NCBI GenBank assembly: GCA_020746105.1
Contig: CM036658.1
Coordinates: 17,902,689 to 17,966,688, forward strand
Length of the DNA: 64,000 bases
Reading direction: 5' to 3'
Source of the DNA: Trogon surrucura
Taxonomy: Eukaryota > Chordata > Aves > Trogoniformes > Trogonidae
The translations under genes and the position numbers were made by a program. Shown here piece by piece: positions 23,719 through 35,030 of the stretch. Within the stretch, counting starts at the first letter, position 1. The number at the start of each line of letters is the position of its first letter. Below the pieces are notes generated by a model. The model did no database searches, had not been told where the DNA came from, and worked only from the letters and a program-made list of their open reading frames with translations.

Positions 23719-24995
23719 GCTCTTGCTTCCTTTCAAGTTTCAACTCTAGATGAGCTTTGGCTTTTTTGTTTACATCCCTCCTGCACAGGCAACATTTCTT
23801 CAGTTTTTCCCTTGTAGCCTTGCCCTCCTCCTTCCGTAAGCTGCCTTACTGAAATGAGCTCTGCCATGAGCTCTGCGCTTATCCGGGCTGATGTCCCAAT
23901 ATATTTACTTGATATCTTGATTTTAAGGATTGTGTGTTCTTGTGTTTCTGAATAAGCCAAAATATGTCCTCCTGAAGTCCATGATCTGTGCTCCATTGCT
24001 CTCCATCCTCACGCCTCTTGGGAACTTAAAGATCATTATTTCATGGTCACTGTACCAGGGCTGACACTGATTACCACATGCCCAGCCAGCTTCTCTTTGT
24101 CAGTGAACAGCAGATCCAGCTATGCGTCACCCCTGCTCAGCCAGCCCAGTACCTGTATCGCTAACTTTACCCTGATACTCATTACAAATTTTGACTGATT
24201 GTGTCCAGCCAAACTGTTCCTCCAGGAGGTGTCTGTGACACAGAAACTTCCTCAAATAGTTTAAAGAAGTCTTCACCCACTTCCTCACCCAGACTGCCTG
24301 GTCTGTAACTCACCATGTGGTCGGCTTTACTGGCCTCTCCTCTGACCCCAGCTCACAAGCTCTGCCCCACCTGCCGTCTGTCCCACAAATCTGGCTGCTC
24401 CTTCGCACAGAGCATCCCCCTCCTCCCTTCCCTGTGTGTGCCGCCTGAAGGGCTTGTCTGCCCACCACAGCACTCCAGTCTCTCGAGCTGTCCCACCTCC
24501 TCTGAGCAATGCCAGCAATGTCCCAGCTGTGTGACTGCTCACAGTGCTCTAGTCCCTCCTATATGTCTCCCGGGCTGTGTGTGTATGTGCTCACACACCT
24601 GAGATGCCTGTCCCTTTGCTCCATTTTACCATTTTTGAATTTTCTCTTCTTCTTGATCCAACATCCCTTCACTTAATTGTGCGTCCTTATTCCTGTCCTC
24701 AACAGTTTAGCCAGTGTGTTGACAAAGATGTTTGTGCCCTGTTTTCATGAGTGGATCCCATCTCTTCTTAGGAGTCCTCAATCCACAAAGTGTATTCTGT
24801 GGGGATAAAAGCCAAATTCCTGTCCATGACACCTGCTGGGCAATGATGTGTTGATTCGAGTTGCTCTCCTACACTTCTGCCTGTGAGACCAGTGCAGAAG
24901 ACCGGAAAAGCATGGCTGCTATTCAACTGCCAGCCCCTGTAAGCATCAGTCTTCAGCCAAGCCCTAATTACTTTTGGGGCTAAGGAAGCAGTTGA
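23719..24995 (-). mobile_element. CR1 LINE, 5' half, split by a provirus
   Basis: Minus-strand CR1 sequence resuming in the stretch downstream of endonuclease (AGATGAGCTTTGGCTTTTTT at about 23750). It then covers the endonuclease region (ATTATTTCATGGTCACTG near 24040) and, more weakly, ORF1-like sequence to about 24990. Together with 19164-20765 it makes one element, although roughly 100 bases at the break are not accounted for. No intact frame. Confidence 0.75.
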
Positions 24996-25584
24996 AAGAG
25001 TCAAAGACACAGAACTACATTTGTAGTCACGTGGGATGTAGCTTAGTTTCAGGCACAGTATATTGAAATGCATGGAAAATGTTTTTACAAGATTATGTTA
25101 ACCTAGGGTTGTGGCCAAGTCTCTAAGAAACAAAATATGTCACCTGTTGCAGAACTTTGTAGTCACATATCAACAAACTGGTAAACAATTCCATAGCTTT
25201 CTCTTTTTTTTTTTTCTGGAACAAATACAAAAATGTACACATCTGTATTTATATCACAATGTTACATAGAGAAATCCACACTTTCATGCTCATAAATATG
25301 GTGGCAACTCAGCTAAGTCTACATCTGTATTTAACAGTATTTTCAAACAATGTTTAATATTCTTCAAAGCTCCTATAGTACTGGTACTAAGTTCTGTTTT
25401 CTTCTACGTACCTACTCACTTTTCTTGAGCTAGCTTATAATAAGCAGGTCCAATATAATGTAGATCTGCTAGTATCACCTCACTCATTATATTCCAAATT
25501 CTGTTCCAGCTCCAGCCAACCCCTTTTCTGAACTCTAAATATTTCTGACAAACCCCTTCTCAATCCCATAAGCAATATCGTATA

Positions 25585-25834
25585 CTATCTGGAGCTGAGG
25601 GTGCACTCGCTGAAGGACAACAAACGGTATTTCTCATCTGATGTTTGGAAGACAGGTTTGGAGACCGTGCGATACAGTGAGAGAGCACCAGGAGAATTTT
25701 TTGTAACACAGTGTGACTGCTCAGCGCACGTTGCTTCTCCCAGCATTCCAGAGAATGAGACAGACACGTTCTCTGACCAGTCTTTGGGAATCCTGTACAG
25801 CACTAATGGCAACTTTTATCCATATTACTTATGA
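25585..25834. other. GC-richer, two-strand-open island; unknown
   Basis: Within AT-rich DNA this 250-base stretch is more balanced in composition. It is open on the plus strand (77 codons, 25601-25834) and in an antisense frame (75 codons, 25585-25812). Neither product is recognisable. Flanking splice sites are not convincing, so it may be an old repeat fragment, a conserved non-coding element or an unknown exon. Confidence 0.3.
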
Positions 25835-28505
25835 GGTCTTCACAGATTAGAATATGCTCTTTTCCCCAGCCATCTTTCACTGGCTGTGAAGGCAAATTTG
25901 GAAGGATATAGAAATCCTCACTGTTGTTCTGGAACACCTTTACATAAAAAGTGTAACTCACCATGAAGTCCCTTTCTAATCAGAAATTTGCCCTATAAAA
26001 ATTCCAGCACAAACTTTATTTTTTGATTGGATGCAAGAAACTTCCAGCCCATATCCAGCTGCTAGTCAGAATGGAACCTGTTCACTTGCTCACTGCTGAG
26101 TTCTTTGATGCCAGGAGCAATGATCTGCTGCAGGTTTTAAAGTCCACACAAGAAATTTTCACATGCACTGTACAGAATGATTACACTAATGAACTTCTTA
26201 AAAAATTACAGAGGACACCTACCTATCTTAATGGACTTTCAACTTTCAAATATTATTACTGCACACCAATAGGAACATTATGACATTTGAATATGATTTA
26301 TTGGTGTTGTTACTCCTTTCAGCAAAATTAAAAAAAGGATACAGAAGCCACAGTTGAATAACCTCAGATCATAGCTTCATTCAGACTATGTGCAGGTAAA
26401 TCACAAGTAGGATATAATCGATCAGTAAATATTTAAATCAGTAAATCTGGTTGCAGCATTTTCAAAACACATTTTTGTGAAAATATCCTGGCTGAGATGG
26501 ATGAGAGAGGATGAAAATGAAAATCTGAATATTTTATCCAGAAATTGATAACTCAATTACTCGTCAAAATGCGTTAAAAGTTTTGGGTTTACTACAGTGC
26601 AGAAGGGAAACAAACTTAAAAAGCTTGACTGTTATAATGAAATTGAATTCTCATCTTTCACCAACTCTAATAATTTTATTATTTTCCAGAGAATTACAAA
26701 ACTGGACTCAAAACATTCGTTCAGACGACAGTACTTTATTTAGAGCCTCTTTCAACAGAGGAGCTCAAGTGCAATTAATTAAGCTTTCAGTACTCCAGCC
26801 ATGAACGTCACGCCTACATACTACAGAAAATACAACACTGATATTAATTAATTTCCTGTTCTCAAATTAGTAGCCTGCCATGGAAATCATATCTCCTGAC
26901 TCCCAGTCCTTTTACCTGAACACAATGATTGCATCGAGTTGTGGGAACTAATGACTATGATTAAACCAATCCAAACCATTACTGTCCACAAAAGCAGAAG
27001 TCACACTGTCAGTCTCTGAGGAGACAAAATCTAAAAAGAACCTGTATTTAGTAAGTGACTTGCTACTTGTCAACAAGGAAAGTTCAAAATAATTTATTTT
27101 ATTGCTGAAAATATGAGCTATTTTAATATTATTGTCATCAAGAGATGCAACACTTATTTATTAAACAAGAGACTACTATTACATCTGAAATGTGGACTAA
27201 TTATTTTAAAAGCATTAACCAATTTGTTAAGAACTCTTTGGTAATAATGTAGTCTCTTTGTTATTACCACAGTAAGATTTACCTCACATAGCCATAATCT
27301 GCTTACTGATACAAATACCACCTCCTTTTAGTTAATTTCAGGAAAACATTTTAGAAGTGCTCTAGGCTGAAAGGGATGATAAATAATTTTTAGACTGAAA
27401 GTTGAAGTGGATTGATTAGGAGCAATTTTTTATGTTTTACACAATAAAAAGATGAACTACATGGTTCACGGAGCCAATTTGCAGAGCAACCTCTTCTCTC
27501 TAATTGCTGCTAGACTAATGTAGAAGCACACTCCTAGCAAGTAGAAAAATCCATTTACCCAATCATACCATTTAAGTAGTGAACACAAGTAGTGGATTTT
27601 TCCATTACCTTTTGGATTAGCCTTGCTACATTCCACCTGTGACCCCCATTTTAAGAGTGCAAAGCTCATTTATACAATTTTGTAACCATAATAAAGGTGC
27701 ACTTCAAAATTTTTCAGAGCAGACTAAGGATATTCTAAAAAAACATAATTAGGGAGACAACCAATCTCACTAATTCCTGGTAATGTATTGTAAAACCAAA
27801 TTATTTGCTAAAAGGTCTAATAAATTTCCATCTTCAGGAATAGAAAAGAACATTTCCTCTATTTCCTCTGACACAAGAATCTAGTGACTAGCTGCTTCTG
27901 ACTACTTATTCTGTGGTTGTCCCAGCTACTGCAAAATTATTTTAAGAATTGTTTGGGTTTGTTTTTTTTTTTTAACAGGAAATTGACAGACTTCTATTTA
28001 AGTCAAGGTAGGATTTTTTTTTTATTATAGTTCATAGGAAAATAGGTAATATATTGTTGCTGGAGAGGGAAAAGGCATATCCTTAGCTCCACACATTATA
28101 GCAAGTCAGAGTACACAGAACAGTTAGCTTCATATTCCGGGTGTTTCCTCTAAGAACATTTTCTAATAATTTCTGGAACTTCGTTAAAAAGAATAACATA
28201 ATAAAACCAACCCTCAGAGCAAAATGTGCAATACTTATAAGTTTGTTTATTGAAATAACAGGTTTGTAAAATTATTTTCCTAAATTATTAGGAAAAAAAA
28301 ATAAAAATGTTTGAATAAACTATTCTTCATTATTTCACAATAAAAGCAAATAACATTACTGACAGTGTCACATTATAGAGAGTTTCCTAATAGACTGAAA
28401 TACTTTTATGGAGTGTTTTCTGATATTCAGATCAGAAATAAATAAATGTGAGGTGTGTTACATATTTTCTGTGTTATAGCAAGACTAAATCAAAAAGAAT
28501 ATTAT

Positions 28506-28572
28506 TAAATATAAATATAATATAAATATAAATATAAATAATATAAATATAAATATAAATAAATATTATTAA
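28506..28572. repeat. TAAATA/TATAAATA microsatellite
   Basis: About 65 bases built from TAAATA and ATATAA units, slightly irregular. Confidence 0.9.
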
Positions 28573-30801
28573 AAAGAATAACTGCTCTAATTCTGCATTA
28601 CACACATAGAGGCCCCAAAAAATCTGAAAAAAAATGTTACAGCTTTTGCTGCAGTATACAAAAGTTCTGTACAGATAAAATAGAATTGAAAATGTCAGCT
28701 TGTTTCTTTAATGACAGCAGTGCTATCTCTAACATGTTAATACAGCCAACAACATTCTCATTGCTTAATGCTCTGCTTTAAAACCTAATTAGACTAACCT
28801 GTATTAACAACATTACCGGCAGTAATTCAAAATAAATGTTAAATATCTGCTGTTTAAATACTGATTTGAATGTATTTAAATACCATAGCAGCAAGGCTAT
28901 CATGGACACATTTGTGTTCTGTTATTTACCGGTTTTCAGCAGTACCCGGGGTTTTAAAATAAACCTCACAATGACCTGGTTGGGATGTTTGGGAAAAAAA
29001 AGAGGAGTCAGTAAATATACTTTTAACAAACTCACATTTTAATGAACATCTTGCACATACTGATAAAGACAGATCATAATGCTTTTAAATTAATTAGCAT
29101 CTTGAAAAAGGTTCAGTAGTCATGGTCCACCTGCTGCGTGCACTTGTAATCCCACTACAGATATGGGATTTACTGATGATTTAGATAAAATGAGCTTCAA
29201 AAGAATATGACTTCTCCAGACTCTACACAGCTCATGACCTATTCCAGGGATACCAAGAAAGAAGTGAAAAATGGGCTATGATACCCTGTTTGAACAGCAG
29301 AAATTGAATTAGCAAAGGATGATATTGCCAGCATCTACAAGCTACTTGGAAGCACAGCTGCATGTAATCACCATGTAATAATGAAGCGGGATCTGAACAA
29401 GACGGGTATCATTTTCTGCCTGTGAATACCTTCTACAGGCCCTTCTCTTCCACTTTTTCCTGAGACTCCTCTTAGCAAATGTTTGATATTGACTAGAGAA
29501 AGTTGTGTCCTAAGATATTTACTGTTTTTTGTTAAACTATGTTGTAGCAGCATAATCCCTCTGTCTCTGTTAGATACCAAACTGATTTACATCAGTAAAA
29601 CTGGAAAGCAAAGCAGGCAAGCCAATTTACTTGGCATTAACATAAAACTTCTAAGCAAGAACAAAATTGCCTTTTAAGGTGCAAAGGAAATTCTGATAAG
29701 CAAAGTTTCAGAATTGCCAAATATGGATTTAAAAATCAGATTGTAATTTTAAAAACTGGAAAACCTCCAGTTTTCCAGCACTGGAGGTAGTCAACAGTAG
29801 TAAGCTTCTTCACAGATTCAGTTCTGGATATCAAAAAAGTGGTCCTTTCTGCTTCAGTGACCGTACCTTCTTCATCATTTCTTGCTAATGTATTGCACAG
29901 ATTGCAATCCCAAAGTTGAAATTGGCCAAATAAACTCAGTTTATACCAGATATGCCTGTTATATGTGAAGTGGTATGATTGCTGAGTGACAGGAGTTGTG
30001 CCAGCAGAAGGCCCTAGCACAAACAGGACTCCGGCGGCAAAACTGCACTGGCGATTCTAAGTGGTAGATGCAGAAAGTGTACAGCTGTTTATAAGCAAAG
30101 ACGGCACATTTGTAGATCAGTTTGCTTTTCTGAGGATGAAAACAAGTCTTTCAGATAAGCTTCCTTTTTCTAGGGGATAACTTTAGGAATATCTCAAGTA
30201 TTGGTACTCTGCAGTAGAAAAGCACTCTATTTTAATACTGAAAAACTTTACAGTTTCTTACAACTTCACAGTCAAAGGAAAATACATTTCAAGGGATCTA
30301 TCTCTCTTCTGCAGTTCCAAGCCACATAGCCATGTCAAAGGCTTTCCCAACTGATCCAGCTTGACTTGTTTCTTAAGGCCTCCCAACCATGCAGCCCACC
30401 ATCTCCCCAGGTTCATAACAGGTTTATGTGAGGTCTCTGCAGATAGTACCCTTAAGCGTATTTTCTTCCTGTCTAATCTGAATCTTTTCTGTGGTAATTT
30501 AAGCATGTTACTGCTTGTCATACTGCACAGAGAACAGGCGAATTTCTTTTGAAGTGTAATAATCTTATGTTAAAAATTTAAGTGTATTTCAAGACTATCA
30601 TGTTTCCCCATTCCTCCCTCCAATCTTATTTCAGGTAAATGACCTGATTAATATCACACCACCCAAGTTTTCTCTACCAATGATCATTCTTGCTGCTTCT
30701 CTATATTTTTCCTGTTTGGTTCACACCTTCCTCAAGCTGTGCAGGGTAAACCTGCACAGACTTAGTAGCACTGACCAGAGAATTACTTCATCTATTGTAC
30801 T

Positions 30802-31373
30802 TGTTTTGGCTGGGATGCAGTTAATTTTCTTCATAGTCACTCACGTGGTGTTGTGTTTTGGATTTGTGACCAAATTAGTGTAGAAAACACAGGGATGTTT
30901 TAGTTATTGCTGAGCAGTTGCTGAGCAGCCTCAGGGTCTTCTCTGTTCCTCACACTGCCTCACCATCACACAGGCTGGAGGTGCACAAGAGGCTGGGAAG
31001 GGATACAGCCAGGACAGCTGACCCCAGCTGAGCAGTGGGATATCCCATGCCACATGGTGTAATGCTCAGCAATGAAAGCTGGGGAAAAGAAGGAGGAAGG
31101 GTGGAGGTTTTACATTACAAGATCTCACTTCCAAAGGAACCTTCACGCATGATGGAGTCCTGCTGTCCTGGAGACGGCTGAACACCTGCCTGCCAATGTG
31201 AAGTGGTGAATTAATTCCTTGGTTTGCTTTGCTTGCAGAGAGTTTTTGCTTTGCCTACCAAGATGTTATCTCAATCACAGGTTTTCTTCAACCCTTCAAT
31301 GCTCTCCCTCATCCCGCTGGTGGGGCAGGAGTGAGCGGCTGCATGGGGCTCAGCTGCCCATCAGGCTTAGCCT
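30802..31373 (+). mobile_element. Solo LTR of an avian endogenous retrovirus
   Basis: The block starts TGTTTTGGCTGGGATGCAGT and contains the hallmarks of a common avian LTR as I recall it: GGATGTTTTAGTTATTGCTGAGCAG, CTGGGAAGGGATACAGCCAGGACAGCTGACCCCA, CATGATGGAGTCCTGCTGTCCTGG, and a final TGGTGGGGCAGGAGTGAGC region. The usual 3' terminus ending in ACA is worn away. No internal viral sequence flanks it. The polyadenylation hexamer position reads CAAGATG and is degraded. Confidence 0.8.
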
Positions 31374-32009
31374 AATGTATGTGTCTTTCAGTTTTTAAAG
31401 CTCAGGGAAATTTCAGCAGAAATAGTTAAGTAATTTTTGAGAAGATAACAGAAAAAAACATGCTTTTTGGTGAGTGACTTGAAGGATATTTTAGATATAC
31501 TAGTGCATATGATCCCATCCCTCTTATTTCTACACTCGTAGACAATATATCCCCACCCTGTCTGCCTGTCCCTTTCTCATGTACTTTCTCAAGCTTCTTT
31601 GTTTTCCAGCCCTACGTGTTTCCAGTGTCCCAATTTTCAGTTTCTGCCCATCTACCATCATCTTACAGTTCATGCTCAGACCCTTTCCCACATCTATTCA
31701 AATTCCTCACTTTAGTTCTGCTTCCCTTTTGCCTCTGCACTCCTCCACATACCCAAATTTCCTTTTTCTCTATCTACCTGACACTTGCTTCTCTCTTATG
31801 TGTGTATCTTCCATTTTTGCTTCCTCTTATTCTATCCAGGTAAACAGAAACTCAGGGCTGCCCCACATCCCTGGATAACCCTTTACAAAAATATGATTTG
31901 CTGCATCTTTCATGCTTTCACTTCCTTTAGCCTTTGCCAGTTTCTTACTTTCTGTTTTCTGAAAACTCAGTCCTCTGTGCTGCATTTGGCCCTTTCTCAC
32001 TCACAGACA
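31374..32009. other. Non-coding, pyrimidine-rich DNA
   Basis: No gene seen. From 31560 to 32000 the plus strand is rich in C and T, which gives longer open frames by composition alone. Confidence 0.55.
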
Positions 32010-32062
32010 TTGAGGCCGGAAAAACTTGGGGCAGGAAAAACTTGAGGCAGGAAAAACTTCTC
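32010..32062. repeat. Triple 17-base tandem repeat
   Basis: GAGGCMGGAAAAACTTG is repeated three times with one or two changes, just ahead of a CR1 fragment. Confidence 0.85.
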
Positions 32063-32107
32063 ATTTCTTAGCTGGTGTGCTAGGTGCCAGAGTGCCACTA
32101 GCAGCTG

Positions 32108-32824
32108 GTGACTGCAATTACAGGGAAAGTCCTCATCAGTCATTTTGGTCACATGAGAGTCCTGGTGGACAACAGGCTGACCATGAGCCAACAATGTGCC
32201 CTCACAGCCAAGAAGGCCAATGGCATCCTGGCACGCATTAGGAAAAGTGTGGCCAGCAGGTCAAGGGAGGTCATCCTCCCCCTCTACTCTGCACTGGTGA
32301 GGCCTCACCTGGAGTCCTGTGTCCAGTTCTGGGCTCCCCAGCTCAGGAAGGACAAGGAACTACTGGAGAGAGTCCAGCGCAGAGCCACTAAGATGATGAG
32401 GGGACTGGAGAATCTACCATATGAGGAAAGGTTGAGAGAGCTGGGTCTGTTCAGCCTCGAGAAGAAGAGGTTGAGGGGGGAATCTCATCAGTGTTTATAA
32501 ATATCTAAAGGGCTGGTGTCAGGAGGATGGGGCCAGACTCTTCTCAGTGGTGGCCAGTGACAGAACAAGGGGCACTGGTCACAAACTGGAAAAGAGGAGG
32601 TTCAATCTGAACATAAGGAAATAATTCTTTGCTGTGAGGATAACTGAGCACTGGAACCAGCTTCCCAGAGGGGCTGTGGAATCTCTATCTCCGGCGACAT
32701 TTCAAAACCCATCTAGACATGTTCCTGTGTGATCTACTCTAGGTGATCCTGCTCTAGAAGGGGGGTTGGACTAGGTGATCTTCAGAGATCCCTTCCAACT
32801 CCTACCATTCTGTGATTCTGTGAC
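32108..32824 (+). mobile_element. CR1 LINE 3' fragment
   Basis: Plus-strand CR1, 5'-truncated. The frame at 32108-32500 keeps the ORF2 C-terminus almost intact: [51 protein letters not shown] and [13 protein letters not shown], before a frameshift. The 3' untranslated part and a CATTCTGTGATTCTGTGAC tail end at 32824. Its good preservation suggests a fairly recent copy. Confidence 0.92.
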
Positions 32825-33414
32825 AGGCAGCACACAACACGCAGTATCATTAAAACAGAAGTCCTCTAATAGGGAGGGGTTGTGTGTTCAAAGTCATTAC
32901 CATCAGAGACCCTACTTTTAATAGAGTATCTACAAATACAGGAAGTATACTAGAATAAAATGACAGTGCTGTCTCCATTTGCATTGTTATGTGGTTAACT
33001 GACGTCATGCAAAAATGAGAACCCTTGATTTTGGAGGAAAGTGAGGGTGGGAAAAAAAAAGTTGCAAGGATGCATTCTCAGTCTTGACTATCAGGAAGTA
33101 AACAAAAAACTCTTACTATTTTTGAAATGTAAAATAAAAGAATAGTTAAGCCACTCTCATGCTTCTTGGAGTAGAAATACCTACTATACTCCCACTATTA
33201 TTTTCCCATTGTCTTATTCATCACTCAAAAGCTTAGAACAAGGAGTGAACATGATGGAGAAATGCCACATGTTAATAATGTTCATCTTGTGAATTTAGTA
33301 GTCTCAATTTTCTTCAGGATTGTAAGTTAAAGCACAGAAAACCAGCTTTTTATGATGAACAAATTTATTCTAGATTTTACCTGTCTGAGAAGGTAGACTT
33401 TGGAGGTAACAACA
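32825..33414. other. Non-coding DNA, no gene seen
   Basis: Spacer between two CR1 copies, without supported exons. Confidence 0.6.
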
Positions 33415-35030
33415 AGTTGCCTGGTGTACCCAGCCCCCTGAGCTAAAGACAGGGATGGGGAGCTGTAATTCTCCTGTAATCCAAGGGGAAATGGTCAGTG
33501 ACCTGCTGCTCCACTTAGCTGCACACAAGTTTGTGGGGCCGGATGGGATCCACCCAAGGATACGAATGAGCTGGTGGAAGTGCTCACCAAGTCACGATCC
33601 GTCATTTACCAGTAGTCCTAACTAACTGGGGAGGTCCTGGACTGGTTAGCAAACGCAATATCCATGGACAAGAAGGGCGAGAAAGAGGATCCAGGGAATT
33701 ACAGGCCTGTCAACCTGACCTGGGTGCCAGGGAAGGTTATGGAGCAGATCACGAGTGCCATCACATGACACATAGAGAACAACCAGGAGATCCAAGTCCA
33801 GTCAGCATGGGTTTATGAAAGGCAGGTGGTGTATAACAAACCTGATCTCCTTCTATGACAAGTTGACATGTTTAGTGGATGAGAGAAAGGCTGTGTATGT
33901 TGTCTATCTTTGACCCCATTTTCCACAGCATTCTCCTGCAGAAAGCAGCTGTTCATGGCTTGGATGGGCATACCCTTTGCTGGGTGAAAAACTGTCTGGA
34001 AGGCCAAGCCTGAAGAGTTGTAGTGAACGGAGTTAAATCCATTTGGTGGCTGGTTACAAGTGGTGTTCCTCAGAGCTCAGTATTTGGGCCAGTTCTGTTT
34101 AATACCTTTATCAATGATCTGGATGAGGGTATCGGGTGCAACCTCAGCGTACTTTGCAAACAACAAAAAGCTGGTCAGGAATGTTGATCTGCTTGAGGGC
34201 GGGAAGGCTCTACAGAGGGGTCTGGACAGGCTGTATCAATGGGCCAAGATCAATTGTAGAAGGTTCAACAAGGCCAAGTGCTGAGTCCTGAACTTGGGAA
34301 ATAACAACCACAGGGAGCCCTACAGGCTTAGGGAGGAGAGGCTGGAAAACTGCCTGGCAGAAAAAGACCTGGGGGTGAGCATAAGCCAGCAGTATGCTCA
34401 GGTGGCCAAGGCCAACAGCATCCTGGCCTGCATCAGAAATAGTGTGGCCAGCAGGACCAGGCCAGTGATGGTGCCCCTGTAATCGGCACTGGTGAGGCCG
34501 AATCTCAAATCCTGTGTTCAGTTTTGGGCCCCTCACTGCAAGGAAGGTTTTGAGGTGCTGGAGCATGTCCACAGAAGGGCAATGAAGGTGGTAAAGGGTC
34601 TACAGAATATGTCTTATGAGGAGCAACTGAGTGAACTGGGGTTGTTTAGCCTGGAGAAAAAGAGCCCGAGGGGAGACCTTATCACTCTCTGCAGCTGCCT
34701 GAAGGGAGATTGTAGTCGGGTGGGCATCCGTCTCTTCTCCCAAGTAACAAGCAATAGAACAAGAGGAAATGTGCTCAAGTTGCACCAAGGTAGAATTAGT
34801 TTGGACATCAGGAGGAATTTCTTCACTGAAAGGGTTGTTAAGCACTGGAACGGGCTGCCCAGGGAAGTGGTGGAGTCACTATCCCTGGAGGTATTTAAAA
34901 ATGTGTAAATGTGGTGCTTAGAGACATGGGTTAGTGGTGGACTTGGTCGTGCCACACTAACGGTTGGACCCAATGATCTTAAGGGTCTTTTCCAACCTAA
35001 GTGATTCTGTGAATCTACGATTCTAAGTGA
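33415..35030 (+). mobile_element. CR1 LINE, RT region to 3' end
   Basis: Plus-strand CR1 starting upstream of RT. GPDGIHPRI-like sequence lies near 33540, [20 protein letters not shown] near 33690, and the ORF2 C-terminus at 34294-34908 ([21 protein letters not shown]). The tail, GTGATTCTGTGAATC, ends near 35030. Stops and frameshifts break it into at least four frames, so it is older than the copy at 32108. Confidence 0.9.

Larger units (their letters stand above)
24996..30801. other. AT-rich gene desert
   Basis: No supported gene in 5.8 kb. A TATAAATA-type microsatellite lies at about 28506-28572 and T runs at 25207 and 27966. A GC-richer island at 25585-25834 is listed separately. Overlapping short hairpins lie at 29756-29787. 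Everything else looks like ordinary intergenic DNA. Confidence 0.6.
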
